Assembly (NCBI GenBank): GCA_034440575.1
Contig: JAOTOL010001506.1
Location: 806,501-870,500 of the forward strand
Direction: 5' to 3'
DNA: 64,000 nucleotides
Origin: Imbricaverruca yamaguchii
Taxonomy: Eukaryota; Arthropoda; Thecostraca; Neoverrucidae
In this document: piece after piece, positions 1 through 11,455 of the stretch
How the letters are laid out: each line of letters starts with the position of its first letter
How positions within the stretch are numbered: position 1 is the stretch's first letter
Position numbers and translations under genes: made by a program
The notes under the pieces: generated by a model
Seen by the model: the letters and a program-made list of their open reading frames with translations, nothing else
Database searches by the model: none
What the model was told of the DNA's origin: nothing

Positions 1-398
1 GGGTGGGCGGTGCTGGATCCCGGTCGGGATGGTGAGTATCTCTCTCCCGGCCGGGCGAAGGCGCCGCCTGCCCCGTATAGCTCCTCGGGCGCCTGGCGGC
101 CTCCCGTTCGCGGGACCCAGGCGTCCTCTCAGTAGGGCTATATGCGGTGGGGCGTCCGGGGAGTGGAAACAAAACACGATGCATGGCAACTTCCAACATG
201 TAGAACCCACCTGCCCCCTCCAGTAGGGGACAGACAACCCGAACTGCCAGAATTATGAGAGTAACGCATGGAGGGCCCGGCCAACAAGCGGGTCTGCCGA
301 CACCTCGCATTCTCAACATCAAATCACTCGAAGAAAACATTAAACTTTCTCTGCTTTACTCCGTTCCAAAGGAAGGAAGCGTGTGACAAGTAGGATCG

Positions 399-1094
399 GT
401 GCTAAAGTGTGAAAAGCTCAGAGACGGAGGGCTTGAAGTTGAATTTGAAACTGCTGAGGACGCAAGGAGGGCGATGGACGCAACAGAAATAACGTACACA
501 AAACGGTATGAAACCAACAGACGAACATTCACCGTAAGTGTCGAGATTCAGCCCCACAACACAAAAAATTACTCCAAAGGAGTTATAAACTGCTACAACC
601 TAAGGGATGTTTCAGATGCCGACATTGTGGATGCCCTAAGAGAGTGCGGAGTAGTAGAGGGCCGTAGAATCTCAATTAGAAAAGGACAGGAATTACAATC
701 CACGAACATCATTTTAACTTTCCACATGACAGATCTTCCTGAGTTTATTTCCCTCGGATATGTCCGTGTGAAAGTCCACGTATTTGTACCCAATCCCATG
801 AGATGTTTCGGATGCTCCCGTTTTGGTCACACGTCACAACACTGCCGGAATCGAGAGACATGTGGACGCTGTGGATCAGCAGAGCATGTGCAAGATAAAT
901 GTAAGGCGAACAGTCCACATTGTTCAAACTGCGGCCCAGGCCAAACACCCCGTACCACCTATGATCGTTCTTGCCCAATTTTCTTGAGAGAAAAGGAAAT
1001 AGTTACAATAAAAAGTTTCAAAAAATCACATTCCGTGAGGCGCGTGATATCTACGAGGCAGCACACCCGAGAATATCATATGCAGCAAAGGTGA
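399..1094 (+). pseudogene. LINE ORF1 (gag-like) with CCHC zinc knuckles
   Basis: An open stretch of 231 codons. The C-terminal half has two clear C-X2-C-X4-H-X4-C knuckles (CFGCSRFGHTSQHC and CGRCGSAEHVQDKC) and a third, degenerate one starting CSNC. This is the usual layout of the nucleic-acid-binding ORF1 of I/Jockey LINEs, which coats the element RNA. The N-terminal half looks like the RNA-recognition-type part of such proteins, but I cannot assign it firmly. The reading frame is lost after about 1,094; a Pro/Ser-rich continuation is open at 1,147-1,578 in another frame, so this ORF1 is probably broken. The true start codon is uncertain because the 5' part (1-398) has stops. Confidence 0.75.
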
Positions 1095-1539
1095 AGCTGA
1101 ACTCCAGCGTCACACAACAGTCGCCGATGCAGTCGCACACACACATATGAGTGCCTCTCATCTTATTGCTCAACTCAGTGCCACAATGCTAGCCTTTGGT
1201 ATTGAATGTACACCAATCGGAGAAAGAGCTCTGTCCTCTACCCAGACGGGGGAGATGGAATCCTCCGCTGCGGACCCAGTAGCGACTCCTCAAGGAGAGT
1301 GGGTCCAGGTCCAGCGAGGAAACAGACCTGCCCGTCCATCCACAACCAAACCCAACCCATCCCCAACCACGCCAATCCCTACCTCCAGCGCTCCCCTCCC
1401 TGCCTCCCGCCCCGCCCAGCACTCCCCCTCCCCCAGCAATCCTCCTCCGCCCAGCACTCCACTCTCGTTAGGAAAGAGCGCAGGAGCGCAGGAGCTCTTC
1501 CGGACCAAGCCTCGAGACACCGGACCAACCCCTGGCTTG

Positions 1540-3640
1540 CCTTCCGGAAAGCCAGGGCTTTTGCACGTCGCATTATAAGATCAGCAAAACAGGCCTCATG
1601 GCGAGAATATGTAGGTCAAATAAACAAGCAAACCCCGACAGCACAAGTATGGTCCAGAATAAAACGTATTACAGGCCAGGATTCATCCGTTCCGGTACCC
1701 GTCTTACGTATGGGTAATAGGGACGTGACCAAATCTGTGGATGTTGCCAACGAAATCGTCTGCTCCTTGTCAGAGCGTAGCCGTGGCAACAATTTGGACC
1801 CGCAATTCTTGAGTCACAAGTTGCAATGTGAAAAGTTCCCTCCTGACTTTGTCACAACGGAAAATATATCGTATAACAAGCCATTCACAATGGCCGAACT
1901 AACATCCGCGATAGCAAAGCTCAGAAGCGTATGTGAAAGTCCGGATATTATTCATAACGAAATGCTAAAGCATCTCCCTCCATGTGTCATCGAAATACTT
2001 TTAAGCTTCTTCAACCATCTGTGGCGACAAGGCGACTTCCCAGTAGCTTGGCGAGAAGCCTTGGTGATACCATTGTTGAAGCCTGGCAAAAGTGGACTAG
2101 AACCGCTCCACTATCGCCCAATAGCACTCACCTCGTGTTTATGTAAGATAATGGAACGATTGGTAACTACCAGACTAACGTGGTTTTTGGAAATGCATTT
2201 TTTTTCTCAGATGCACAATGCGGTTTTAGGAAGAACCGGACTTCTGTAGACCACATTTTAACACTGGACTCAGTAGTACGTGTAGCGTTTAAGCAGAAAC
2301 GACATGTTGGCGCTGTCTTTTTTTTACATAGAAGCGGTTTATGACACGACCTGGCGCCATGGCATTCTTGCAAAAGTACATAAATGCGGTGTCCGGGGTC
2401 AATGGGGATTTTTATAGAGAACTTTCTCACAGAACGGCATTTCTGTGTTCGTGTATGCCACCAACTATCCAGAAGATTTATACAGGAGAATGGCGTGCCA
2501 CAGGGAAGTGTATTAAGTGTAGCACTGTTTGCCATAATGATAAATAATATTAGCGACGTTCTTCCACACAACTTGGTCGGTCTCTCTTTGTAGACGACTT
2601 CGCTATCTGGTGTAGCACAGCCGTGAATTGGCCGTGAAGAAACTCGAGAGGTGGGCTGTAATGAATGGATTCCGATTTTCAACACAAAAGACAACCGCAA
2701 TGCATTTCTGTCGCCGGCGAAGCTGTCCAGAACTCTGTCCCAAGCTGTATGGCAGGCAGATACCGAAGCCACCTGCTGTGAAGTTCCTTGGAATCACTTT
2801 TGACCCACGTCTTAGCTACAAGGAGCATTTGAAAGCACTCCCTAACAAGTGTTTTAAATCGCTCAACATATTGAAGTGTGTTTCTCGCATTAGCCATGGA
2901 GCTGACCAGGATTCTCTTATTCTGCTTAACCGCTCACTGATACGTGCGAAGTTAGACTACGCCTGTTTTATCTATGACGGATCGCGCAAATCCGCCAAAC
3001 AGATTCTGGACACTGTTCATCACACCGCTATTCGCATCGCGACCGGAGCATTCCGCACTTCGCCCACCGTGAGTTTGTTAGCCGAAGCGCACGAGCCACC
3101 TCTCTCGCTCCGCAGAAAAAGGCTCGGAATTCGGTACGCCTGCAAGCTCCGCCAATTTCCCGACTATCCGGCTTTTTCGCACGTCTTTTCGTGTCGACTA
3201 TCAACCATTTTTCCAGGGGAACGAAATCTGAGTGTCGCCCCATTCGGTGTTCGAATTCGAGGACACCTGCGGGAAAGTCGAGTTAAGCTTCGGGGAATTC
3301 GTACAGTCCAGAACATGGAGACCCCTCCATGGGAAATGATTACACCGGAGGTGGATGTATCTCTTGCGAAGATCAGGAAATCCGATATCCCTCCAGCAGA
3401 ATTTCGTGCACTGGCTCTCCAACATATTGAGGCATTCCAGGAATGGATAGCCACGTATACTGACGCCTCTCGAACGGAGGATGGCGTTGGCAGCGCTTTT
3501 GTTTGCGGAGCTCCCGCTCGTTTTCGCTCCCGACGTACGCATCGGTATACTCGTCGGAACTTGTCGCTATCACGAAAGCTTTGTGTTATATCGAAGTGTC
3601 TGGGGGTGATCGACATGTTATTTTCACCGATTCTTTAAGT
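1540..3640 (+). pseudogene. LINE reverse transcriptase, frameshifted
   Basis: Reverse transcriptase region of the I-type LINE, in three frames (about 1,540-2,249; 2,300-2,590; 2,628-3,638). The first piece holds the linker and fingers, ending with the typical PLLKPGKSGLEPLHYRPIAL segment (about 2,075-2,130). The palm motif A region is near 2,310-2,350 (VYDTTWRHG follows it), but the position normally held by the first catalytic Asp reads as Tyr. Motif C is present as FVDDF near 2,590 but only in a shifted frame. The third piece is the thumb and connection (SLRRKRLGIRYACKL). The frame breaks and the altered motif A mean it cannot be active. Confidence 0.8.
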
Positions 3641-4210
3641 AGTCTTATGGCCCTGAACACGTTTAATCCACCAAACCTTCTGCGGGATATTGTGAGCCGT
3701 CTTACCGATATGCAACGCCTTGGACGACGAGTTATTCTATGTTGGCTTCCGAGCCACGTTGACATTTCTGGTAACGAGTTGGAGGATGCTGCGGCGAAAC
3801 GAGCGGCAAAGGCACCGTGCTCTCGAGCACTGCCACTCCCCGCCACTGACCACTACCGAGAGGTGTCCACCTTCCTCCTAGACAAGTGGCTGGCTATATG
3901 GGACGCGACGTCGGCGAACAAACTACGAACCATCAAACAACGTTTACGACCATGGGGCTCGTCCTGTCGCAAACGCCGACAAGAAGAGGTCACATTGTGC
4001 CGTCTCCGTATTGGGCATACTTATGCTACGCATGGGTATTTACTATGCGGTGGCGACAATCCTCTGTGCTCAAGATGTTATGCACCGCTAACAGTTCGCC
4101 ACATCTTGATATCGTGTCCTCATTACGCTGATGAGCGTAGACGTCATTTTGTGTCTGACCAGGTGGATTCCCTTAGCGATATTCTCTCCGACAACTCGAG
4201 CATTGTCTAG
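3420..4210 (+). pseudogene. LINE RNase H and C-terminal Cys/His region
   Basis: Type I RNase H domain after the RT. The first acidic residue is in YTDASRTEDGVGSAF (frame of the preceding piece); the rest follows in the next frame from about 3,503: E in YSSELVAITKAL, D in IFTDSLSSLMAL and the late motif PSHVDISGNELED. RNase H would remove the RNA strand of the element hybrid. It is followed by a C-terminal region with C-X2-C...H...C spacing (LCSRCYAPLTVRHILISCPH), common at the end of I/Jockey ORF2. The domain is split by a frameshift near 3,510. A homologous end is found on the minus strand at 19,413-19,625. Confidence 0.8.
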
Positions 4211-4372
4211 TCGGGACGATTGATGGACTTCTTATCTTCAGTGTCATTCTCCGCAATGTATTCTCCTCGCTGATATACATGGCATGTACAAACTCTGTAC
4301 CACAATATGACCATTTTGACGGCTGCGAACGATGTGAAGTTTGATACTGTACTTTGTTAGCTACAAGAGTTA

Positions 4373-4440
4373 AGGGCGAAAATGACCTTAGTAGTCCATG
4401 CGCCCTTAAGCCCAAATAATCAATTAATCAATCAACAAAA
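4373..4440 (+). repeat. 3' hairpin and tail of the I-type LINE
   Basis: GGGCG and CGCCC arms enclose about 24 nt, followed by TTAAGCCCAAATAATC and short ATCA/ATTA repeats. The same hairpin and tail layout ends a second LINE copy (19.26 kb), the SINEs at 17.85, 10.95 and 23.08 kb, and the four short insertions listed separately. In LINEs the 3' end is what the RT recognises; that this hairpin is the recognition site here is inference. Confidence 0.6.
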
Positions 4441-4739
4441 CCGAATCGGTATTCGCAAAAAACTCAAGCTGAAGCACTCTAAAATTAGGATGAATTCCAC
4501 AACGCAGGTCTAGCAGAAGCCGTAGCATCGCACGAAGTGTGGCGAATGCGCCGAATGCCCGAGATGCCAACGTCAGTGCAGGTGCACGGACGTTGGCACT
4601 GTGGTGGCCGGGTGATATGAACTGGAATGCCTGAAATTGGGAAATTTCACATTTGAAAGTGATGCGTGACATGAATTGAAGTTAGGGGTTTAATACATTT
4701 CGAAACCCCGCTCGTTTTAGGATTCTGTTGCTTTTTATC
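4441..4739. other. Unannotated spacer
   Basis: Short mixed-composition stretch after the LINE tail. No open frame with recognisable motifs, no clear repeat. Confidence 0.4.
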
Positions 4740-5430
4740 CACCATGGATTTTCTTTGTGTCAGGGCGTTTCCGAAGATCCAGATGTGCTTAGTTTGCTCC
4801 GCGTGCTTAGTTTGCGGTATTTTTATTCGTTTTACAACCATTTTGCCTTTCGTGGCCCCAGCCAATTTTTCAGACCCTGGTGCATTATCATGGCCTGTGT
4901 GCCTTGAGAGTTTCCAGTGCCTTTGTTAGAGCTCCAGATATGTTTATTGACGACCGCAACGCATGTCTTAAGGCCCTATCACTTTTTTGGGAGACGGCGC
5001 TTTAGAGGGTCAGTTGTATTTTCGGTCTTCCTTGTGTTGCTAGGGCCTCGCTGTGTTTATTTGAGGCTTCTGATGCACATTTGTGGGCCCCAGTGCGATT
5101 TTGAGGCTTCGGTGCGATTTTTGGGGGACTAGCCCGACTAATCGCTCCCAGACACGTTGTTCCGGGTGGGTACCCAACGCCAGTTTTCTGGGCTCAACGC
5201 GATTTTTTGTGTGGATATTTTGTTATTTTAAAAAAGTCCGAATCCTGGCCTGATTTTTCGAGACCCCGGCGCCATGTATTTGTATCCCACCTATATTTTT
5301 CAACATCCGGTATATTTTTCGGTGCCGTATGCAATTTGTGAAGGTATCTGGTAATATGTCCGGTTCTCCGGGGCCATTTTCCTTACCCGGACGTATATTT
5401 TCGGAATCCCTCCTTATTTGGGAGGGCTCC
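4740..5430 (+). repeat. Degenerate roughly 30-bp repeat, block 1
   Basis: A loose periodic text in which GATTTT-like and GGGGCCC/GAGGCTTC-like pieces alternate roughly every 30 bases (for example around 5,060-5,125). Copies differ too much for a strict tandem array. The same style returns at 36,180-36,960 (same strand sense) and 45,300-47,330 (mostly the complement). Open frames here have no family features and are ignored. Confidence 0.4.
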
Positions 5431-7060
5431 AGCTTGATATTTTCGGATACCGATGGGGTTTGTGTGGTATAGGTGTAATTTCAGCAGTGCGAGGTGACGT
5501 ATCAAGAGATACCAAAAGAAAATCTTATAATTGGGTGGCGGAGTTAGGGTTGAAATCCGACGAATCAAAAACGAGAGTGGTAGGTAGGCCCCTCCACAGG
5601 AGAATTCAGTTGATCATTAATTATTTCATTTCAAAAGGTCTCTTGACAAAATGGTGGTCGAAATCCAAGGAATTTTCAAATGGGCGTAGGTGGACCCCCT
5701 GCAAATCCGTTTGCCCCGTCCATTGACGCAAATATCGGTACTCCACTGGTCCCTCAATAATTTTCAGAAGCATACACCCATGGGACAAAGCCGACATTGA
5801 GGGGACAAATCATATAAGCAACACAAGCATACAAAATAACACCCATGCCCATATAAAATTGGAGGAATTATGTAGTTAAATGCTTTTTCTGCGTACAAAC
5901 TTCTTTTCTATGATCTGCCTGCATGATTAGGGCTTCCCAGCTCCCACACCTTCTCAACATCAGTTACAAAACGGCACAGCAAAGCGAAAACCATGGGCGG
6001 GACCGGGTGGAATTTGAAGGCATTGCATAATGTATTAATTGCCATCGTTGTATTGTTGCATTGTCATTGATGCATTGTTGTTCAATGTTTGTTCTTACCG
6101 TGAATATATTCGCTAATAATGTGATATTTTGGCTTGCGTGCTGGTGCTGGTGCCGACATTTTGGTGCTGTCTTGCAGCCAGCACCAAAATGTTATCAATC
6201 AACAAATCAACACATTCCCAAGATGGCGATTAGAAAACCAATGCAATCCTCTTCTCGTGGTCACCTTCGCGAAATTATCGTATCAGGACTGAGAAATGAG
6301 CTGCGCTGAGGACATCAAGCTGGTGGTAATAAGAGTAGTGATGAATCTAGTTTTATTCAGTTATACTTGAATGGCATAAAAGCGGGTTGATCAATGGGAG
6401 AACCTATAAGAGATGCTTAGCACCAGCCCTGCGAACTCGCTGTAATTTAGAGGCCAGCGGGAGGATCCTTCTGGTCGAGAAAACATTGAGACGTTGGTTT
6501 GTTTTGACATTTAGGTATTTTTCCCTATATTACTAATTAATGCCCTGGTATGGTCCAGTTTTCAGGGAAAAAAGATTATTGCCGTTGCGTTTTGAGTAAA
6601 TGATGCATCATGCGAAGAACAAACAAGACATCAATATGAAAGCATGTTTCCCACTCCAGAACTATACTAAAAACCTACAAAAGCAATGGGAGGCCCTAAC
6701 ACAATGGAGGCCCCCTTTCGGGGAGCAGGAGGCCCCCTTTCGACCTTGCCCGACCCCTGAAAGAATTTCGTGGCGAAGCCACTGAGCCCACTTGGCAATT
6801 CCTGGATCCACCCCTGATTACAACATTGCTCTCCCGCGGTTATGAACTCCAGCTAGTTATACAATTGTGCGATTCACGTGTGACTTCTCTTGCAAGTTTG
6901 ACAACTTCCGTTCAACCATTAAGAGGAAAGCGGACAAACTGAAAACGTTATCTATTTTATATGTCCGGAACAGCAGTGTGCCGGCGTAAATTGAAAACCA
7001 GCGATGAGAGCACCGTCCAAGCAGGTTATGACGGATTCATTGGGGAGCCTCTAGTCATAT
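5431..7060. other. Intergenic, no gene recognised
   Basis: AT-leaning unique-looking DNA without a supportable coding region. Near 6,690-6,800 it has a short GGAGGCCCCCTTT-rich patch and a GGATCCACCCCTGA-type motif of the kind also seen at 57.06 kb. Nothing else stands out. Confidence 0.4.
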
Positions 7061-8737
7061 AGGATACGAGTGCTTGATATCACAAAGGCTGCAAACAAAC
7101 ATAAACCTGACACTAAAGTTCCTATTACGCTCAATCATCGTAAACACGCCGGACCTTACAAATCTTGGAAATTACTTCGATACCTCAACATTTTGACACC
7201 GCAGGGAAAGCCACGTCGAATGACACCCACATAATGCAACTTGAAGCCATAGCAATGAAACGCGAGGACTTTAAAAACTAAACCGATATTTGACCTTGCG
7301 ACTTGATCTAACATGTCCCGTGTTGAAATGCCACTCCAGAGTTACCCACGGGCTATCTCTTGATACCAAGCTTTGGGAGAAAACGAAGAACGTGGGGTGA
7401 CCGAAGACATGAGTTTGACCTCCGATTTTTAAACTTCATGTGATTTCTGAACAGTTTGATAGAGTACGGCACTGCACGTCGAATGACTCCACTTGATGAA
7501 AATTGAAGACATGGTGACGAGGCGCGAGGACTTCGAACCATTTAAGCTAACCTTCAGTCTTGTGGTTCGACTTTGACATGTCCAGGTTTGAAATGTTACT
7601 TGAGGTGCACCACGGACTATTGCTTGGTACTAGGTGTGGGTAGCTTGGGGCGAAGAAAAAAGGTGAGGCGACTAAAGAAATCGGTTTGAACTTTGGCCTT
7701 AGTAATTAGTTATATTTTGTAGCATTATAACACGGCACAACCCCCGTAGAGTCACACCCATTTGGTTAAAATTGAACCCATAGCGACGAATTGCGAGGAC
7801 TTCAAAAAAATAAAACTAGCCTTTGACCTTTAGGTTTGACCTTTACATCCCGGTTTAAAAATGTTACTCGAGGGTTCACCATGGGTTGTCGCTTAATAAT
7901 GGATCTCCGATAGTAGGCTTGGGCGATTGTTTGTTTATTGTTTATTGGTTGATTTACGACACACTTTATGCACATTCACGGCTAATGGCGCCGCCCACAC
8001 TGTTTCGCCGATGGGCCGCGGAATTGGGAAATGTTCTGAGTGGCGCTAGAGTCGAACCCGGGACCTTTGGTACCCATAGCCCGACACCTTAAACACTCGG
8101 CCATCCCCGCCCCAGGCTTGGGCGAAAACCACAAGAAAGGTGAGGCGACCGAAGAAATCAGCTTTAATTTTGATCCGTCAAGATCATTCATAAATTTCAA
8201 CGTTCTGATACTGCACAAGACCACACGAATGGAATCCATTTTCTGCAAATTGAAGTCATAGCGACAAAACGCGAGAACATCGAAGAACTCGGTCAAACTT
8301 TTGGCCTTGACCTGTCCCGATTTGAAATGTTACTCGAGAGTTCACTACTGATTATTGCTTGATACCAGATTTCGATAGACTTGAGAAAACGAAAAAATGG
8401 GCGATTGAAGGATCAGCTTGGCCTTTGTCCTTGTGAATAAAAAATTATTTGCTTAGCTTTCTGATACTGCATAGCAAACCGCGTCTGATGACGCTATTTT
8501 GATGGAAATTGAGGCGAATGCAACCGAATATCGCGTTCGGTCGATATCGCTTCCATATCGCCATGCAATAAATCAAGCTAACGTTTGACCTATAAGTTTG
8601 ACCTTACCATGCACCGATTTGAAATGTTGCACGATGGCTCACCACAGACTATTGCTTGATACCAGATTTGGGCAGGTTTGTGTGAGAAAAAAAATGGGAG
8701 ACGACCGAAGAAGCCGGTTTGCATTGAACCTTGACCG
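7060..8737 (+). repeat. Degenerate tandem satellite, unit about 265 bp
   Basis: At least five diverged monomers. The anchor GCGAGGACTT recurs at about 7,262, 7,524 and 7,794, with a weaker match at 8,271; TTGAAATGTTAC-like text recurs at about 7,325, 7,586, 7,855, 8,322 and 8,620. Spacing is 261-298 bp once the SINE inserted at 7,926-8,113 is removed. The array stops at the TTAA at 8,738 where a transposon begins. Monomers are clearly diverged, so it looks old. Confidence 0.65.
7926..8113 (-). mobile_element. tRNA-derived SINE (family B type), with target duplication
   Basis: On the minus strand it starts with a tRNA-like head (A-box-like TGGCCGAGTGTTTAAGG, B-box GGTTCGACTC) and ends in a GTCGTAAATCAACCAATAAAC tail. 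It is flanked by an 11-bp direct repeat AGGCTTGGGCG (7,915-7,925 and 8,114-8,124), as expected for retroposition, and it interrupts the satellite monomer. A functional tRNA is unlikely, since the head is fused to a body and tail. Confidence 0.75.
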
Positions 8738-8741
8738 TTAA

Positions 8742-9490
8742 CCCGCGCCGTCTTTCCGGTCAGATCCTCACACCCCGTCTCGGGGGGGAGGGGGACGGTT
8801 AGTAACCCCCTCTAAAATCCAAACTAAACATAGCAGGAAAACGAGAGGTGTCATCGGAAATCGCTCGACGAGTAGGGTCTGGGTCCACCCACCAAAACAA
8901 TTTTACCCTAAAAGTGACGTCACCAGAGGGATAGATTTTCACAACTTTTCACGACTTATATCATGCTTTTGGCTCTCGGGAGTTCATTTATGGGGATATA
9001 TGAAAACAAATATTTGGAATGAGAAAAGGACAGCGAACCCGACCAGGGTTTTAATTTTTTGGCCCACCAATTTTTTTAATTTTTTTTTTTTGTTTTCTTT
9101 AATTTTCCTTTTTCAATGGGTAGACTAGACCGAGAAACGTTGTCGGAAGTCAACTTTCCCAATAAAAAACGCTTACTTTAGCCAGAATCCTCTATTTGAA
9201 CTGCAATTTGGCAAATACGCAAAATCTACATGTAGTCAAAAACGACAAAATGAAAAATTCCACTCGTACGTTTTGTTGCATCCCTAAAGATAAGCAAACG
9301 CTGAAAAGCTTCATTAAAACATCTGTATCCGTTAAAGCGTGACGAGTGGTTGAACTTTTTTGGAGGTGACCTCACTTGACCTTTACTAACTCGTTGACCC
9401 TAGATGACCTGACTTCAAAATTTTGAAACATCGTACCAAGTTGATGTGGGAAAAGGTATGCCACATTTGGGCGCGCTGCCGGGCGTACAC
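8742..9490 (-). mobile_element. TTAA-flanked dispersed element 1, copy a (truncated)
   Basis: Begins right after TTAA (8,738-8,741) with CCCGCGCCGTCTTTCCGG. Its whole length matches, in the opposite orientation, the element at 18,612-19,882 and the one at about 44,104-44,915: shared landmarks are the CACCCCGTCT motif, the AACGTTGTCGGAAGTC stretch, AAGATAAGCAAACGCTGAAA and the AGGTCATCTAGGG-like end. Homology stops at about 9,485, so the other end is lost. No transposase is encoded; TTAA flanks suggest a non-autonomous piggyBac-type element. Confidence 0.6.
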
Positions 9491-9644
9491 CCACGCACCC
9501 ACATCGTCCAATGAATATTTTTAGCAGTAAATGTCCCTAGATGTTAATTACTGCCCCCCCCAGCCCATGGCGATTCCTGATCAGTCTCTGCAAGCAATGA
9601 GTCATGCTTGCGAATTCATCACGCGAACAATCAACAATCTGGCG

Positions 9645-9790
9645 GGCCGCGGTAGCTGTTAGTAAAGCGTCGGACTCTTGGTCGCATGATCATGTGTTCG
9701 GGTCTCAATCGACGATATTTACCGAGTCCATCCGCGACCAATCGGCGTGAGAGGTTGGCGACGCTATATAACCTTGCGGTTGAATGCGTC
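9645..9790 (+). mobile_element. tRNA-derived SINE, family B, diverged
   Basis: Forward copy. The head has a degenerate A box (GGTAGCTGTTAGTAAAGCG) and B box (GTTCGGGTCTC), then the family body CCGCGACCAATCGGCGTGAG and AGGTTGGCGACGCTATA. The tail is diverged. The body is shared with the copies at 10.95 and 23.08 kb. Confidence 0.6.
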
Positions 9791-10427
9791 GCAAAATAGC
9801 CCAAGGTCCTGGACCAGCTCCAACCCGATGCAGGTGGATGAGCGTCAGTTCACTATGGGAGGACGCAATCGGGAGATCGATGCTGTCCAAGGTATCAGGT
9901 ATACAAGGTCCAATGTACATACACTAGATGTGCATACCCCAGTGCATTATGTAATATACGCTCGGGGGAAGTGGGGGTGGGGATAGGCACATTCCAATGC
10001 CATAAGACTGGTCTTTCATACATACACTAGGTGGTTACTCCGGACATGCATGTGTGACGGCTGCTTCAGGTGTCAAGAACCCTTTGGTTAACCGCATTTC
10101 GTTCGGAGTGGTTCGGAGCAGATTATCAAAACGAAATTTGAATTGGCCCTTGTAAACCCCCGCGTTTAATGGGATAATACAACCAAACTTACACTTCATC
10201 CAAATTTATTTCCATTCCAAATATAACTCAGTAATACATTTCGTTCGTGTGTGCAAGCAAACATATTACACTGCGTTGAAATGTTCTGAGCATGGAACGG
10301 GAGAGGAGCTAGGTGGGCCCACGTTCCATTCCTTGTGAAGACCATGTGGGGTGGGGAGATCTCTGCCGTCGGCGGGGTGAGCTGCGGCTGCGATTTCTCT
10401 CGAGTTGTGTGAGGTCGGTTATTAATT
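9791..10427. other. Intergenic, no gene recognised
   Basis: No supportable coding sequence or repeat. Short open frames lack any family signature. Confidence 0.4.
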
Positions 10428-10480
10428 ATCGGTTATTGTTTTTTACGACACTTAGACCGTCGAGTCATTCTCTGGTTGTG
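10428..10480 (-). repeat. SINE family B tail fragment
   Basis: CGGTTATTG...TTTTACGACAC...GAGTCAT is the reverse of the family B tail (GTCGTAAAACCAATAACC). Only the 3' part is present. Confidence 0.4.
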
Positions 10481-10945
10481 CGAGAGAAGCCACACTAAAC
10501 TGGGCTGAATCCCTCCTTTGCCTTTAGTTCCAATGGGTTGGTGTTCGGTTCCACACCACCTTCACCACCCCAAACTCCAGACGGGTTGGTGTTATGTGAA
10601 CTACCCTCCCTGAATGTTTATATGTTATGCGAGGTAAAAGTTTGGGATCAGCATATAGGCAAGCGATATCCTCATACAGGCAAGTGCCACTCGTTAAATT
10701 AAAATGAATAAATATAATTAACGAGCATATAATGTAGCTGTGGGTTGAACGGTTCGCCCCAGTTGGGCAAGTTGGTGCTGATGACGTGTGATCTGATGCG
10801 ACACCGTTAGGCACCGCCGGCGTGAGCATTTCCCGGCGAAAGGATAAGCCTCCTTACGATCGTGCTTGTGGATTGGAATGCAGCAGCACACCGGAGTAGT
10901 ACAAGTCAACTTTATTGTCATGTGCATGCACTTAGGCGCATTCAT
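10481..10945. other. Intergenic, no gene recognised
   Basis: Nothing coding. A CAATAAAG on the minus strand at about 10,908-10,915 could serve as a poly(A) signal for the minus-strand USB1 gene, but it is about 1.6 kb past the stop codon, beyond a minisatellite, so the link is weak. Confidence 0.3.
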
Positions 10946-11114
10946 AGTTGGTTGGTTATTGGTTTTACGACACATCGACCAATGAGTCATGTAGCATCGC
11001 CAACCTCTCACGCCGATCGGTCGCGGGCGAAGAGTAGCGACAGGTGAGACTCGAGCCCATAACCTTTCGATTGTGAAACGAGCAACTTACCCCTAGGCTA
11101 CTCGTTCCCCGGCA
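10946..11114 (-). mobile_element. tRNA-derived SINE, family B
   Basis: Minus-strand copy: head GAGTAGCCTAGGGGTAAG..., B box GGGCTCGAGTCTC, body CGCGACCGATCGGCGTGAG, hairpin region CTACATGACTCATTGGTCG and tail GTCGTAAAACCAATAACC. A 7-bp CATTCAT direct repeat flanks it (10,939-10,945; 11,115-11,121). The tail can be aligned base by base with the I-type LINE 3' end. Confidence 0.75.
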
Positions 11115-11455
11115 CATTCATGCATTTGCAGGTTGTCATGCTTTATACATCCCAGAAAGACAAGCCCGTAACTCCATGGCTGAGCTTCCAATGTCTCCAT
11201 TTGCAGAAATCCGAATAAACAGGGCGTACTGGTTCGGGGACCCGGTTGCCAGTATGTCGGCGGGCGAAGCTGCGACCCATCCCCTCCGTATCCCTTATGT
11301 CAGCGGTGGACCATTACCGTAGAGCACCATCATCCTAGACCCCCATTCATCTGAGGGGTGATCGGCGATGCTCCAGCACGGTCCAAAGTCAGCGGAAGCT
11401 TATGACCACACTGGCAATGAGTTGGCTGCCGACCGACGGCGCCGTCGGCCGGCAT
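11115..11455. other. Intergenic, no gene recognised
   Basis: Unique-looking DNA between a SINE and a minisatellite. Nothing coding can be supported. Confidence 0.35.

Larger units (their letters stand above)
1..4440 (+). mobile_element. I/Jockey-type non-LTR retrotransposon, decayed
   Basis: A nearly full-length LINE in the forward direction. In order it shows a GC-rich leader, an ORF1 with CCHC zinc knuckles, a proline-rich stretch, RT, RNase H and a C-terminal Cys/His region, then a 3' end with a hairpin (about 4,373-4,406) and an ATCAATTA-type tail to about 4,438. RNase H next to RT is known from the I supergroup. The apurinic endonuclease expected between ORF1 and RT is absent: the proline-rich part runs straight into the pre-RT linker near 1,500-1,550, which suggests an internal deletion. 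Several frame changes (about 2,250, 2,590 and 3,510) show it is dead. The 5' limit may lie outside the window. Confidence 0.85.
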
